NCBI GenBank assembly: GCA_964655065.1
Contig: CAZZLC010000024.1
Span: 32,215-96,214 of the forward strand
Direction: 5' to 3'
Source of the DNA: DRPG01 sp964655065
Lineage (GTDB): Bacteria > Myxococcota_A > UBA796 > GCA-2862545
DNA: 64,000 nt
Part shown: positions 15,421 to 24,436 of the stretch, piece after piece
How the letters are laid out: each line of letters begins with the position of its first letter
Position numbering within the stretch: the stretch's first letter is position 1
Program-made: the position numbers and the translations under genes
Notes under the pieces: generated by a model
Database searches by the model: none
Seen by the model: the letters and a program-made list of their open reading frames with translations, nothing else
What the model was told of the DNA's origin: nothing

Positions 15421-16254
15421 TCAGAAGCGGCGAAGGTGGTCCCGCACGATGGCCTGGAAGCGCCGAGGCTCGTCGACCGACGGGCTGTGGCCGCTGTGCT
15501 CGGGCTCGTGAACCTCGACGTTCGGGAGCTTGCGCCAGAACGAGAGGTGGTGGCGCGGGAGCAGCGACTCCCGCCGGCCCCAGATCAGGGTCACGGGGCA
15601 GCGAAGGCGATCCAGGTCGGCTTCGGTGAAGCCAGGGAATCCCTCCAGTCGGTCGAGGAGCTCCTGCAGCTCGCGACGGTTGAGCACTCGCCTCATCTCG
15701 CCCGCGAGCAGCCAGTTCCTGCGACGCGGTCGGGGGGAGACCCGATCGAGGAACTGCCGCACGTCGGCGTCGGTTCGACCCCGAAGCAGGCGCACGAACT
15801 CCGCCATCTCCTCGGGGCTCGACGGCCCGCCGGCCGGCGAGACGAGGATCAGCGAGCGAACCTGATCGGGACGGGCCAGCGCGTAGCGGACCGCGATGTA
15901 GCCGCCGAAGGAGCTGCCCATCCACACGGCGGGCTCCGGGTGGAGCTTGGGGAAGGCGGCGAGCACGGCGAGCTCGACGTCTTCGGGAGTGAGCGGGGAG
16001 GGGGCATCCGACCAGCCGTGGCCGGGGAGGTCGGGCAGCACGACGCGCTTGACGGCGTGCCGCAGCCGACGGACGACCAGCGCCTGGTGCGCCCCCATGG
16101 ACGACCAGCCGTGCAGCACGGTGAGCGGCGGCAGCTGGCCCCGGCTCTCGTGGACGAGCGCGTGGATCGACCCGCGCGCCGTGGCGATGCGCTCGGCGCG
16201 ATATCCTCGGTTCAACATTATGAATCGAGCTGCATGATCGATGGGTCTCGGCAT
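15421..16254 (-). CDS. Alpha/beta hydrolase
   Basis: A 277-residue alpha/beta-hydrolase fold. VLHGWSSMGAHQ gives the oxyanion region, WMGSSFGGYIAVRYA the nucleophile elbow (GxSxG), VTLIWGRRESLLP the region of the acid, and HSGHSPSVDEPRRF the catalytic His. No signal peptide is clear. The start is uncertain: ATG 16254 gives MPRPIDHAARF, and ATG 16218 would remove 12 residues. Neither has a good ribosome site. It lies 31 bases after arsS on the same strand and may belong to that transcript. The substrate is unknown. Confidence 0.85.
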   Translation of the reverse strand: MPRPIDHAARFIMLNRGYRAERIATARGSIHALVHESRGQLPPLTVLHGWSSMGAHQALVVRRLRHAVKRVVLPDLPGHGWSDAPSPLTPEDVELAVLAAFPKLHPEPAVWMGSSFGGYIAVRYALARPDQVRSLILVSPAGGPSSPEEMAEFVRLLRGRTDADVRQFLDRVSPRPRRRNWLLAGEMRRVLNRRELQELLDRLEGFPGFTEADLDRLRCPVTLIWGRRESLLPRHHLSFWRKLPNVEVHEPEHSGHSPSVDEPRRFQAIVRDHLRRF

Positions 16255-16285
16255 GCGGGCTGGCGTATCACTTCTCGCCGCCAGG

Positions 16286-17370
<1,085 letters not shown>

Positions 17371-17374
<4 letters not shown>

Positions 17375-17706
17375 GCCATGCCCTTCTTCTTGGCGTGCTC
17401 GAGCATCTGCACGCCGTGGACGAGGCTCGCACCGCCCCGAATCGCGGCGGCGACGTGCACCGCCTCGGTCATCTCCTCGAGGTCGGAGCCCTTGGCCAGG
17501 CACTCGGAGGTGTAGGCATCGATGCAGTAGGGACACTGGACCGCATGGGAGACCGCGAGCGCAATCAGGGCCTTCTCCCGGCCGGTGAGGGCGCCCTCCT
17601 CGAACACCGTGCCGTACCAGTCGAAGAACTTCTTGGCGAGTTGGCTGTTGCCCTCCGCAATGTCGCCAAACTTGGGAAGGTCTTCGGGCTTGTAGTACGT
17701 CTCCAA
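17371..17706 (-). CDS. AhpD/CMD-like protein of the arsenosugar cluster
   Basis: A 111-residue carboxymuconolactone-decarboxylase/AhpD-fold protein. The redox motif is CPYC within AVQCPYCIDAYTSECLAKG, and the helix EEMTEAVHVAAAIRGGASLVHGVQM is typical of the arsenosugar-associated peroxidase-like family. It is the first gene of a two-gene unit with arsS (four-base overlap). CxxC proteins of this fold usually handle peroxides or act as thiol reductants; the exact partner here is unknown. The leader shared with the divergent lemA is only 78 bases. Confidence 0.88.
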
Positions 17707-17784
17707 GGGGCTCCTCCGACGTCAGGCCGAGCGCGTATCGTGCAAGACCACCCGTCGCTCGGTAGGACGTCTGCGGGAGGACGG

Positions 17785-18363
17785 ATGCGACACATCGGGA
17801 CCCTGTTGGTGCTGACCACCGTGGGCTGCGGCTACAACGCGATTCCCACTGCCGAGGAGCAGGCGAACGCCGCGCTCGCCGAGATCGACAACCAGTACCA
17901 GCGGCGCCTGGACCTCGTGCCGAACCTGGTGAACACGGTGAAGGGCTTCGCGGAGCAGGAGAAGGACGTCCTCACGGCAGTGACGCAGGCCCGCGCGAGG
18001 GCGACCTCGCTCAACCTCGACGCGTCGACGGTGACCGATCCCGCGGCGCTGAAGGCGTTCGAGGAGAGTCAGGCCCAGCTCGGCGGCGCGCTGGGACGTC
18101 TGCTCGTGGTCTCCGAGCGCTACCCCGAGCTCAAGTCGAACCAGAACTTCCTCGCGCTGCAGAGCCAGCTCGAGGGCACCGAGAACCGCATCGCCATCGC
18201 CCGCCGCGACTACAACGACGCCGCCAGGAGGGTGAACACGCTGCGCCGCACCTTCCCGACCGTGATCTGGGCGAGCACCGTGCACACTGGCGAGCCCTAC
18301 GAGTACTTCTCGGCGTCTGCAGGTGCCGACGAGCCTCCGCAGGTCGACTTCGGCGGGGAGTGA
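17785..18363 (+). CDS. lemA: LemA-family lipoprotein
   Basis: A 192-residue LemA protein. A short signal ends in TVGCGYN with a lipobox Cys. Then come the family core IDNQYQRRLDLVPNLVNTVKGFAEQEKDVLTAVTQARA (cited here in part), YPELKSNQNF, and LEGTENRIAIARRDYNDAARRVN. LemA proteins are long alpha-helical envelope proteins often paired with TPM-domain proteins. The ATG at 17785 follows GGGAGGACGG. The next gene starts GTG inside its stop codon. Confidence 0.93.
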   Translation: MRHIGTLLVLTTVGCGYNAIPTAEEQANAALAEIDNQYQRRLDLVPNLVNTVKGFAEQEKDVLTAVTQARARATSLNLDASTVTDPAALKAFEESQAQLGGALGRLLVVSERYPELKSNQNFLALQSQLEGTENRIAIARRDYNDAARRVNTLRRTFPTVIWASTVHTGEPYEYFSASAGADEPPQVDFGGE

Positions 18364-19091
18364 GCGTGCTGAGCTGGGTCCTCCTCTCGGTCGCTGCCCT
18401 CGGCGCTCCCGAGTTTCCCGCGCTGTCCGGCCGCGTCGTCGACCAGGCGGGTCTCCTGTCGTCGCGCACCGAGAGCGTGCTGACCAGCGAGCTCACTGCC
18501 CTGGAGGACCAGACCGGCGCCCAGTTGGTCGTGGTGACGCTGCCCGACCTCCAGGGCTACCCCATCGAGGAGTTCGGCTACCAGCTCGGCCGCCACTGGG
18601 GGATCGGTCGCGCCGACGAGGATGATGGTGTGTTGCTCATCGTGGCCCAGGCCGAGCGCAAGGTCCGCATCGAGGTGGGCTACGGCCTCGAGGGTGTGCT
18701 CACCGACGCGTGGTCCTCGGTGACCATCCAGCGGGCGATCGTGCCCCGGTTTCGCCAGGGCGACTTCGACGCCGGAGTGCTCGCCGGGTCGCGCGCGATC
18801 ATCGACCAGCTGGGGGCAGACCCGGAGGTCCAGCAGCAGCGACTTCGTGACGCGGCACGGTCGCGGCAACCCGACGACACCCGCGAAGTGCGGGCCACCG
18901 TCGTGTTGATCGTGATCGGCTTGTTCATCTTCTTGGCGGTGTTCGGGGGACGAGGCCGAGGGGGTGGAGTGATCTTCGTGCCTGGTCCCGGCTCGTTCGG
19001 CGGCGGCGGGGGCGGTGGCTGGTCCGGCGGCGGCGGTTTCGGCGGCGGCGGCGGCTCGTTTGGAGGCGGTGGCGCCTCGGGGGACTGGTGA
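18360..19091 (+). CDS. TPM-domain protein with Gly/Ser-rich tail (YgcG-like)
   Basis: A 243-residue secreted or membrane-anchored protein. A weak signal (1-16) precedes the TPM domain (about 25-150; GRVVDQAGLLSS, QLVVVTLPDLQGY, GVLLIVAQAERKVRIEVGYGLEG). A membrane helix follows (VVLIVIGLFIFLAVF, about 185-200), then a glycine-rich tail ending GASGDW. TPM domains of this family have been linked to photosystem repair in plants and to envelope maintenance in bacteria. The start is GTG overlapping the lemA stop. The tail is low-complexity and typical of the family. Confidence 0.9.
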   Translation: MSVLSWVLLSVAALGAPEFPALSGRVVDQAGLLSSRTESVLTSELTALEDQTGAQLVVVTLPDLQGYPIEEFGYQLGRHWGIGRADEDDGVLLIVAQAERKVRIEVGYGLEGVLTDAWSSVTIQRAIVPRFRQGDFDAGVLAGSRAIIDQLGADPEVQQQRLRDAARSRQPDDTREVRATVVLIVIGLFIFLAVFGGRGRGGGVIFVPGPGSFGGGGGGGWSGGGGFGGGGGSFGGGGASGDW

Positions 19092-19753
19092 TGTTGCTCG
19101 ACGACGCAGCCCAGCAGCGGGTGGCCAACGCGGTGGCCGAGGCCGAGAAGCGCACCTCCGGCGAGCTCGTGTGCATCGTGGAGCGACGCCTCGAGCCCGA
19201 ACAGACCACGCCCTGGCTCGTGGGCGCCATGGCGGCGCTCGTGTTCCCGCCCTTGATCCTCGCCGCTCAGCTCGCGCTCGCGGACGGGTGGGACTCGGGC
19301 CAGACCACCTCGAGCAGTGGAGTGGCCTTGCTCGAGCTCGTCGTGTTGGAGATCGGCTTCTTCGTGGGGTTCGCCCTGCTCGCTGGCGTACCCGCGGTGC
19401 GTCGCCTCGCGGAACCCCGATCGTTGCGGGCCCGTCGCGTGCACGACGCGGCCATGCGGCACTTCGTGTCCCGGGGGGTGCACCAGACGCGCGACCGAAC
19501 CGGCGTGCTCCTGTTCGTGGTGGAGGAGGAGCGACGCGCGGAGATCGTCGCTGACGAGGGAATCCACGGCAAGGTGGACGCGAAGGTGTGGGTCGACGCC
19601 ATCGGCGCCCTCGTCTCGGGCGTGAAGCAGGGAGACGTGGTGACGGGCTTCGAGACGGCGATCGCGAAGGTCGGCGACGTGCTCGAGGAGCACTTTCCGC
19701 CGCGGCCCGACGACGTCGACGAGCTCTCGAACCGACTGATCGTGCTCGACTGA
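19091..19753 (+). CDS. Second TPM-domain membrane protein
   Basis: A 220-residue protein with two membrane helices placed before the main conserved part (WLVGAMAALVFPPLILAAQ and LLELVVLEIGFFVGFALLA). The start is AVAEAEKRTSGELVCIVE. The C-terminal part (RTGVLLFVVEEERRAEIVADEGIHGKV) is TPM-like. So the domain is split around a hairpin, unlike the preceding gene. ATG 19091 overlaps the previous stop by one base. GTG 19088 is an equal alternative. It completes a lemA-TPM-TPM operon. Confidence 0.85.
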   Translation: MLLDDAAQQRVANAVAEAEKRTSGELVCIVERRLEPEQTTPWLVGAMAALVFPPLILAAQLALADGWDSGQTTSSSGVALLELVVLEIGFFVGFALLAGVPAVRRLAEPRSLRARRVHDAAMRHFVSRGVHQTRDRTGVLLFVVEEERRAEIVADEGIHGKVDAKVWVDAIGALVSGVKQGDVVTGFETAIAKVGDVLEEHFPPRPDDVDELSNRLIVLD

Positions 19754-19755
19754 GC

Positions 19756-20763
19756 TCACCCGCGGCCCCCATCTCGCGGGCGGTCGGAACGACGACGCAA
19801 CACCCGCCGCACGTGGGGCTCCCGAGTGGCGAGACGCCGGAGCCGCCGGAGCTCGACCGTGCAGTCGGTGAGGTCGAGTGCCCGCAATCGGCGGCCGCTT
19901 CGTGACCGGAGCAGAGCGGCCAGCGCGGCGTGCGGAAGCTCGAACCCTCGCAGCAGAACCTCGCCGAGACGCGGGGCCCGGAGATGGGTGAGCGCCCGGA
20001 GCACGCGCTCGCCGAGCGCGAGACCGACTTCCGTGGTGGCCCGAGGCGAGGCTGCGAGCTCGAGCCTCTCGAGTCTCGGCCAGGTCTGGGCTTCGAGTCG
20101 CTCCACGAACGACACCTCGCGAACGACCAGCGAGAAGCCGACGAGCCGGTCGCGCGGCAGGTGGACCCGCTGCCCGGCTGCGAGCTCGAGCCCGACGGTG
20201 TCGAAGGCGGGCAGGCTCGCGAGGGGCGCGAGCCGGGCGAGCACCCGGGGAGCGTCCCGCGACCTCTGGAGGTAGCTGAGCTCGAGGGTGTGGACCGTCG
20301 GTGGGGCACAGCGACCCAGCTCGTCGACGAACGGCTGGGGGAGGGACGACCGCCCGCGGGTGGGGGGCCGAATGGCGACGACGCCGAGCGCGCGCAGCGC
20401 GGGTCGGGCGAGCACCGACCGCAGGTCGCGCGCGGCCGCGCTCGGTTCGCGAACCTCGAGCCGGTGTACGAGACCGGCTCGCCAGGTGGCGACGAGATCG
20501 CTCCGTTGGTCGAGATCCCCCGCGCAGGTGCGTCGGAGACGTGCGAGTCGAGCGAGGAGGCGCTGATCTTCGGTGCGGGCCCACTCGGCTTCGGTCAGAA
20601 GCAGGTCGCCAAGCGGATCGCCCCGCGCGGTCAGCCAGTCCGTATAGACTCCGCGGGCTCTGCCGTTCTCGGGGTCGCGTGCGATCGCACGTTCGAGACG
20701 CCGGACCTCGGTGCGGCGACGGGTAGAGCCACCACCCCGTGGCACGTCGACTGGTCGAACCAC
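19756..20763 (-). CDS. TIGR02996-like repeat-companion protein
   Basis: A 335-residue protein. Its N-terminus, LERAIARDPENGRARGVYTDWLTARGDPLGDLLL, matches the short TIGR02996 domain, which usually precedes leucine-rich-type repeats in myxobacteria and planctomycetes. The rest contains irregular Leu-rich segments (LRALGVVAIRP, VHTLELSYL, LRRLATREPHVRRVL), consistent with repeats worn to low similarity. No signal peptide. The GTG start at 20763 follows GGGAGGAG. It converges with the TPM gene (two bases between stops). Function unknown. Confidence 0.7.
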   Translation of the reverse strand: MVRPVDVPRGGGSTRRRTEVRRLERAIARDPENGRARGVYTDWLTARGDPLGDLLLTEAEWARTEDQRLLARLARLRRTCAGDLDQRSDLVATWRAGLVHRLEVREPSAAARDLRSVLARPALRALGVVAIRPPTRGRSSLPQPFVDELGRCAPPTVHTLELSYLQRSRDAPRVLARLAPLASLPAFDTVGLELAAGQRVHLPRDRLVGFSLVVREVSFVERLEAQTWPRLERLELAASPRATTEVGLALGERVLRALTHLRAPRLGEVLLRGFELPHAALAALLRSRSGRRLRALDLTDCTVELRRLRRLATREPHVRRVLRRRSDRPRDGGRG

Positions 20764-20900
20764 TCCTGACTCCTCCCTGAACGTGTGTATACCTCTCGCC
20801 CGTTACGCGCGACCATGGCGGACGATTTCTGGCCCGGGGGATCCCTCCTGGGGGATGGGCGTGTGGACGCCGATCCGTGGGGAGTTTCCTTCACTGGGCC

Positions 20901-20930
20901 TTGACCCGAAGTCGACCTCGTTCGTAGGGT
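20901..20930 (+). promoter_or_regulatory. Possible sigma-70 promoter of the secreted SGNH gene
   Basis: TTGACC (20901-20906) and TAGGGT (20925-20930) are separated by 18 bases, about 40 bases before the ATG at 20971. The -35 is good and the -10 is weak. It sits just upstream of the duplicated leader block that begins at 20932. The rest of the 207-base gap (20764-20970) shows nothing else I can name. Confidence 0.4.
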
Positions 20931-20931
20931 C

Positions 20932-21039
20932 GGTCGGGGCCAAACCTGGCCCTCGCTCGAAGGAGGCACGATGCAGACCATTCTCTACGCGATCGCGATT
21001 GCCCTCACTCTTTGGCTCTCGCCGAGCGACGCGCTTGCC
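20932..21039 (+). repeat. Duplicated 5' leader plus signal-peptide block, copy 1
   Basis: This 108-base stretch covers 39 bases of leader with the ribosome site AAGGAGGCACG, then the first 23 codons of the SGNH gene. It reappears on the minus strand at 63893-64000. By hand alignment there are four mismatches: three in the leader and one silent in the signal peptide. Similarity stops exactly after the Ala-Leu-Ala signal-peptide end; the mature proteins are unrelated. Copy 2 reaches the window edge, so the repeat may extend further upstream. Confidence 0.95.
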
Positions 21040-21855
21040 AAGGCAGGTCCGTTCACGGGATTCGTGAACAACCCGAACACGTCGTCCGTCGAGAACTGGC
21101 GCGGCTACGGAAACTCGATCATGGCGGGCTTCTGCGGCATCGGCTGCCAGCAGGACAGCTACTATGTCTACTACGCGGAAGAGGCGGCCATCGACCTCAC
21201 GTCCGACATTTCGTACGACTCCGATGCCGTGTCGGGCAACCTCACCTCGCAGATTCGCGGCCAGATGGGCGCGAGCGAACTTGCCAACGCGGATGCGATC
21301 GTGTGGAGTGCGGGCGGCAACGATTTCCTCGATGCGCGCAGTGACTACAAGTCCAGCTGCAACCTGAGCGCGCTCGAGAACGCCATCGGGATCGACCGAT
21401 CCACGGGCCTGCCCATCAGCCCGGCCACGGGCTGGGTGGCCCAGTGGAACGCGCTGATCTCGCGGGTCGCGAGCAACGCCAGCCCGAACGCGCGCGTCCG
21501 CACCATGAACATCTATTATCCAGGTGTGAACAGCGACAAGAACGGCTTCTGCGGCGGTGACTCGGACTTCGAGATCTTCCTGCCCCTGATCCTCGCGGCC
21601 GGCGATCACATCTGCGAGACTGCGTGGGATGAAGGTTGGGACTGTGCCGACAGCATCAACGTGATGAACTGCGACGACGGCAACCTCGCCAACTGCCCCA
21701 CGACCTACCTGGACTGGGTGGCCCTGGGCGGCAATTCGTTCTCGGGCAACTTCGACGATCCCCGGGCCGCGGGCAAGCTGATCTCCGACAACATTCACCC
21801 CAACGCGACCGGCCATCAGCTCATCGGCCAGGCGCACGCCGATCTCGGCTACTGA
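20971..21855 (+). CDS. Secreted SGNH-type hydrolase
   Basis: A 294-residue protein with a 23-residue signal peptide (starts MQTILYAIAI, ends DALA). SGNH blocks are recognisable. Block I is WRGYGNSIMAG, with Gly-Asn-Ser instead of Gly-Asp-Ser around the nucleophile Ser. Block III is WSAGGNDFLDA. Block V is SDNIHPNATGHQLIG, with the Asp/His pair. Several cysteines (CGIGCQQ, NGFCGG, CDDGNLANC) suggest disulfides. Such enzymes are esterases or lipases; the substrate is unknown. AAGGAGGCACG precedes the ATG. The signal peptide and leader are shared with the gene at 63308-63961. Confidence 0.8.
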   Translation: MQTILYAIAIALTLWLSPSDALAKAGPFTGFVNNPNTSSVENWRGYGNSIMAGFCGIGCQQDSYYVYYAEEAAIDLTSDISYDSDAVSGNLTSQIRGQMGASELANADAIVWSAGGNDFLDARSDYKSSCNLSALENAIGIDRSTGLPISPATGWVAQWNALISRVASNASPNARVRTMNIYYPGVNSDKNGFCGGDSDFEIFLPLILAAGDHICETAWDEGWDCADSINVMNCDDGNLANCPTTYLDWVALGGNSFSGNFDDPRAAGKLISDNIHPNATGHQLIGQAHADLGY

Positions 21856-21889
21856 CCATCGCCTCGCAGCGCTTCGCCCCGAGCCCGCG

Positions 21890-23449
21890 GTGTTTCTCGC
21901 CGCCGGGGCGTACGCGCTGATCTGGCCGCCCTTCGAGGTCACCTGGCTCGCCTGGGTGGCCCTCGTTCCGTTCCTGTTCGCGGTCGAGCGTTCCGAGGGC
22001 CCCCTCCGCGCGGCGGTGCAGGGCGGGTGGTTTGCCCTCACTGTCGGGCTCGCGACGCTGGCTCCCATCGTCCACGCCTTCTCGAGCTACCAGGACGTCG
22101 GCGTGGCTGGCGGACTCGTCGCCGCCGGCCTGACCGCCCTCGTGTTCCAGCTCGTCTGGCCGGTGTTTGCTGCACTTCGCCACGCCTGGCCGCGGGGGGG
22201 CGTCTGGTCCGCCGTGGGGTCGGCCGCCCTGCTCGCGGCCCTCGACGCCATCTTGCCCAAGCCCTTCGGCGACACGCCGGGGCTGGCGTTCTACGAGCAC
22301 GCGTGGCTCCGCCAGGTCGCGGACCTCGGCGGACCCTGGGTCCTCACGTTCGTGATCGTACTCGTCAACGAGGCTGCCTTTCGCATCGTCGGGGCTCGCG
22401 GCGAGGAAGGCCCACGGAGCCGTCGCGTGGTCGGGGCGGTGGCCCTGGGGGTCCTGGCGGTCGCAACGCTCTACGGTGCGGCGCGGCACGCGCAGTGGGC
22501 CAGCCGGGAGACCGACGCCCCGGGACGCCTCTCGGTCGCGATTGTCCAGGGGGCGGTGGACCTGGAGGTCCGACGTCTCGCCGCGACGGGCGACGACGCG
22601 ACCTCCGAGGAGGTGCTGCGCACCTACCTGCGCCGCTCGCGGGACGCGGTACGGGATCGTCGACCGGACCTCGTGGTCTGGCCCGAGACGGTGTACCCCG
22701 GGCTGTTCCGGCAGCCGTTCACCGAGTCACAGGCCAGGCGCAACGTCGCGGTGGATCGCTTCGTCCAGACCGAAGCCCAGCCCCTCGTGCTCGGCACCTA
22801 CACGGGCCGGATGGTCGACGGCGAGCTCGTTCAGTACAACGCCATCGCGGCGCTCACCCCGGGGCTAGGGGGGCCGGGAATGCCGGCCATTCCGGACCTC
22901 CGGGTCTACGAGAAGCGCGAGCTGTTGCCCTTTGGCGAGACGGTGCCGCTCCTCGGCGACTCCGAGCTCGCGCGCACGTGGTTCCCCCACGTCTCCTTCT
23001 TCGGGCGCGGGCCTGGACCCGTGGCGCTTCCGCTGGCGCTCGGTGACCGCACGGTGAGGGTCGGACCCAGCGTTTGCTACGAGGACTTCTTCTCGCGCAT
23101 CCCGCTCGCGGAGGTGGATCTCGGTGCCGAGGTGCTCCTCAACGTGAGCCACGACGGGTGGTTCGGCCCTGGACTCGTTCGACGCTTTCACCTCGCCCAC
23201 GCCGTGTTCCGGAGCGTCGAGGCCCGACGACCGCAGATTCGCGCCGCCACCTCGGGGATCTCGGCGCTGATCTCGGCTACCGGAGACATCGTCGCCCGGG
23301 GGCCCGAGGAAGCACCGGCCACGGTCCGCGGTGTGGTGCCCACCGGGGTTCGGGGAACCTCGCCGATTCGCGCCCTGGGCCCGGCGGTCGCTCCGCTGCT
23401 CGGGCTCGTCCTCGCCGCGATCGGATTCCGGCTCGGTCAACGGGAGTGA
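21890..23449 (+). CDS. lnt: Apolipoprotein N-acyltransferase
   Basis: Lnt adds the third acyl chain to lipoproteins in the inner membrane. The 519-residue protein has an N-terminal set of about six membrane helices (IWPPFEVTWLAWVALVPFLF near the start), then a nitrilase domain with the expected triad: Glu266 (VVWPETVYPG), Lys342 (YEKRELLPFGE) and Cys396 (GPSVCYEDFF). NVSHDGWFG follows, and a last helix lies at the C-terminus. The GTG at 21890 is the best start, but a few more residues upstream are possible, since the gap to the SGNH gene is only 34 bases. Many lipoproteins encoded in this window would be substrates. Confidence 0.94.
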   Translation: MFLAAGAYALIWPPFEVTWLAWVALVPFLFAVERSEGPLRAAVQGGWFALTVGLATLAPIVHAFSSYQDVGVAGGLVAAGLTALVFQLVWPVFAALRHAWPRGGVWSAVGSAALLAALDAILPKPFGDTPGLAFYEHAWLRQVADLGGPWVLTFVIVLVNEAAFRIVGARGEEGPRSRRVVGAVALGVLAVATLYGAARHAQWASRETDAPGRLSVAIVQGAVDLEVRRLAATGDDATSEEVLRTYLRRSRDAVRDRRPDLVVWPETVYPGLFRQPFTESQARRNVAVDRFVQTEAQPLVLGTYTGRMVDGELVQYNAIAALTPGLGGPGMPAIPDLRVYEKRELLPFGETVPLLGDSELARTWFPHVSFFGRGPGPVALPLALGDRTVRVGPSVCYEDFFSRIPLAEVDLGAEVLLNVSHDGWFGPGLVRRFHLAHAVFRSVEARRPQIRAATSGISALISATGDIVARGPEEAPATVRGVVPTGVRGTSPIRALGPAVAPLLGLVLAAIGFRLGQRE

Positions 23450-23491
23450 AGACCGGAATCGGACGGCCGATGTCCTTCCCGCGGAGGTGGC

Positions 23492-24277
23492 ATGGACGAG
23501 CAGCTCTTGGTCTCGGATCTCGACGTCGTGATCGTCGAGCCCTCCCACACGATGCAGCGCATGTTCGCCCGTCGACTCAGGTCGGCAGGCGTGCGCTCCA
23601 TCCGGAGCGTGGGCACCATCGCTGCTGCGCTCTCGGAGCTGCATCGCGAGCCTCCGCACGTCGCCGTCGGGGCGTTCCACTTCGACGACGGAACGGGCGC
23701 GGACCTCGTGGAGGCGATGCGGGAGCACGAGCGGACGAGCGGCATTCCGTTCGTGTGCGTGACGAGCGAGGAGGACACCCAGCAGCTCGAGCGGCTGCGC
23801 CAGGCGGGCCTGGTGGCGATGCTGCGCAAGCCCATCGACGCCGCGACCCTCTCGACGGCCCTGCACTCGACCATCGCCGAGCTCGTGCACGAGGAGGGCG
23901 CCTTCGACTTCGAGGAGCTCTCCGTGCTCGTCGTCGACGACTCCCGATTCGCGCGCAAGCGTATCGGAACCGTGCTCGCAAAGCTCGGCGTCTCCGACCT
24001 GACCTTCGCCAACGACGGGGTAGAGGGCATGCAGGTGCTCCGCACCCGTGCCTTCGACCTGGTCGTCACTGACTACAACATGCCGCGGATGGACGGCGAC
24101 GAGCTCGTGAAGTTCGTGCGTCACGAGTCCGGTCAGCGGGACGTCCCCATCCTGATGGTGACCAGTGAGTCGGACACGGCGCGGCTCGCTGCCGTGCACC
24201 GACACGGAGTCTCTGCCGTCTGCGACAAGCCGTTCCGGACCGACGAGGTTCGCTCGCTCATCAGCACCATCTTGTGA
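23492..24277 (+). CDS. Two-receiver response regulator, first receiver degenerate
   Basis: A 261-residue protein made of two CheY-like domains and no output domain. Receiver 1 (about 8-130) lacks the phospho-acceptor: the usual Asp position falls in VAVGAFHFDDG, where it reads Ala, though the Lys in LRKPID is kept. Receiver 2 (about 140-261) is complete: VLVVDDSRFARKR, acceptor Asp in LVVTDYNMPRMDG, Thr/Ser in LMVTSES, and Lys in VCDKPF. GGAGGTGGC precedes the ATG. Such proteins pass phosphate or signals within histidine-kinase pathways. No kinase gene is adjacent. Confidence 0.9.
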   Translation: MDEQLLVSDLDVVIVEPSHTMQRMFARRLRSAGVRSIRSVGTIAAALSELHREPPHVAVGAFHFDDGTGADLVEAMREHERTSGIPFVCVTSEEDTQQLERLRQAGLVAMLRKPIDAATLSTALHSTIAELVHEEGAFDFEELSVLVVDDSRFARKRIGTVLAKLGVSDLTFANDGVEGMQVLRTRAFDLVVTDYNMPRMDGDELVKFVRHESGQRDVPILMVTSESDTARLAAVHRHGVSAVCDKPFRTDEVRSLISTIL

Positions 24278-24318
24278 ATCCCGGGCCGGGGGGCGGACGA
24301 CCGCGGGAGATGATCACC

Positions 24319-24347
24319 CGATAACCGTACTGAGACTCGCGATAACC
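24319..24347. promoter_or_regulatory. Direct repeats CGATAACC, 21 bp apart
   Basis: CGATAACC occurs at 24319-24326 and again at 24340-24347, two helical turns apart, each followed by a GTACTG segment (after 0 and 3 bases). They lie about 90-118 bases upstream of the TPR gene start. The spacing is typical of tandem binding by a dimeric regulator. No convincing -10/-35 pair is visible nearby. Confidence 0.4.
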
Positions 24348-24436
24348 CGGGGTACTGGCACCATTGGCTCGAGCGGTTTGTGTTTCAACGGCCGTTCGAC
24401 TACGTGGGCCCAGCGGACACCCACCCGGGGGAAAAG

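Noticed and set aside
13454..15925. A long minus-strand frame continuing upstream of maiA
   Set aside because: Only the last 211 codons resemble a protein family; the rest runs across FAH and the hydrolase in another frame.
19011..19085. GGCGGC-type tandem repeats as a satellite
   Set aside because: They encode the Gly-rich tail usual for TPM proteins of this family.
24356..24370. TGGCACCATTGGC as a second sigma-54 promoter
   Set aside because: The GG and GC elements are eight bases apart instead of ten.
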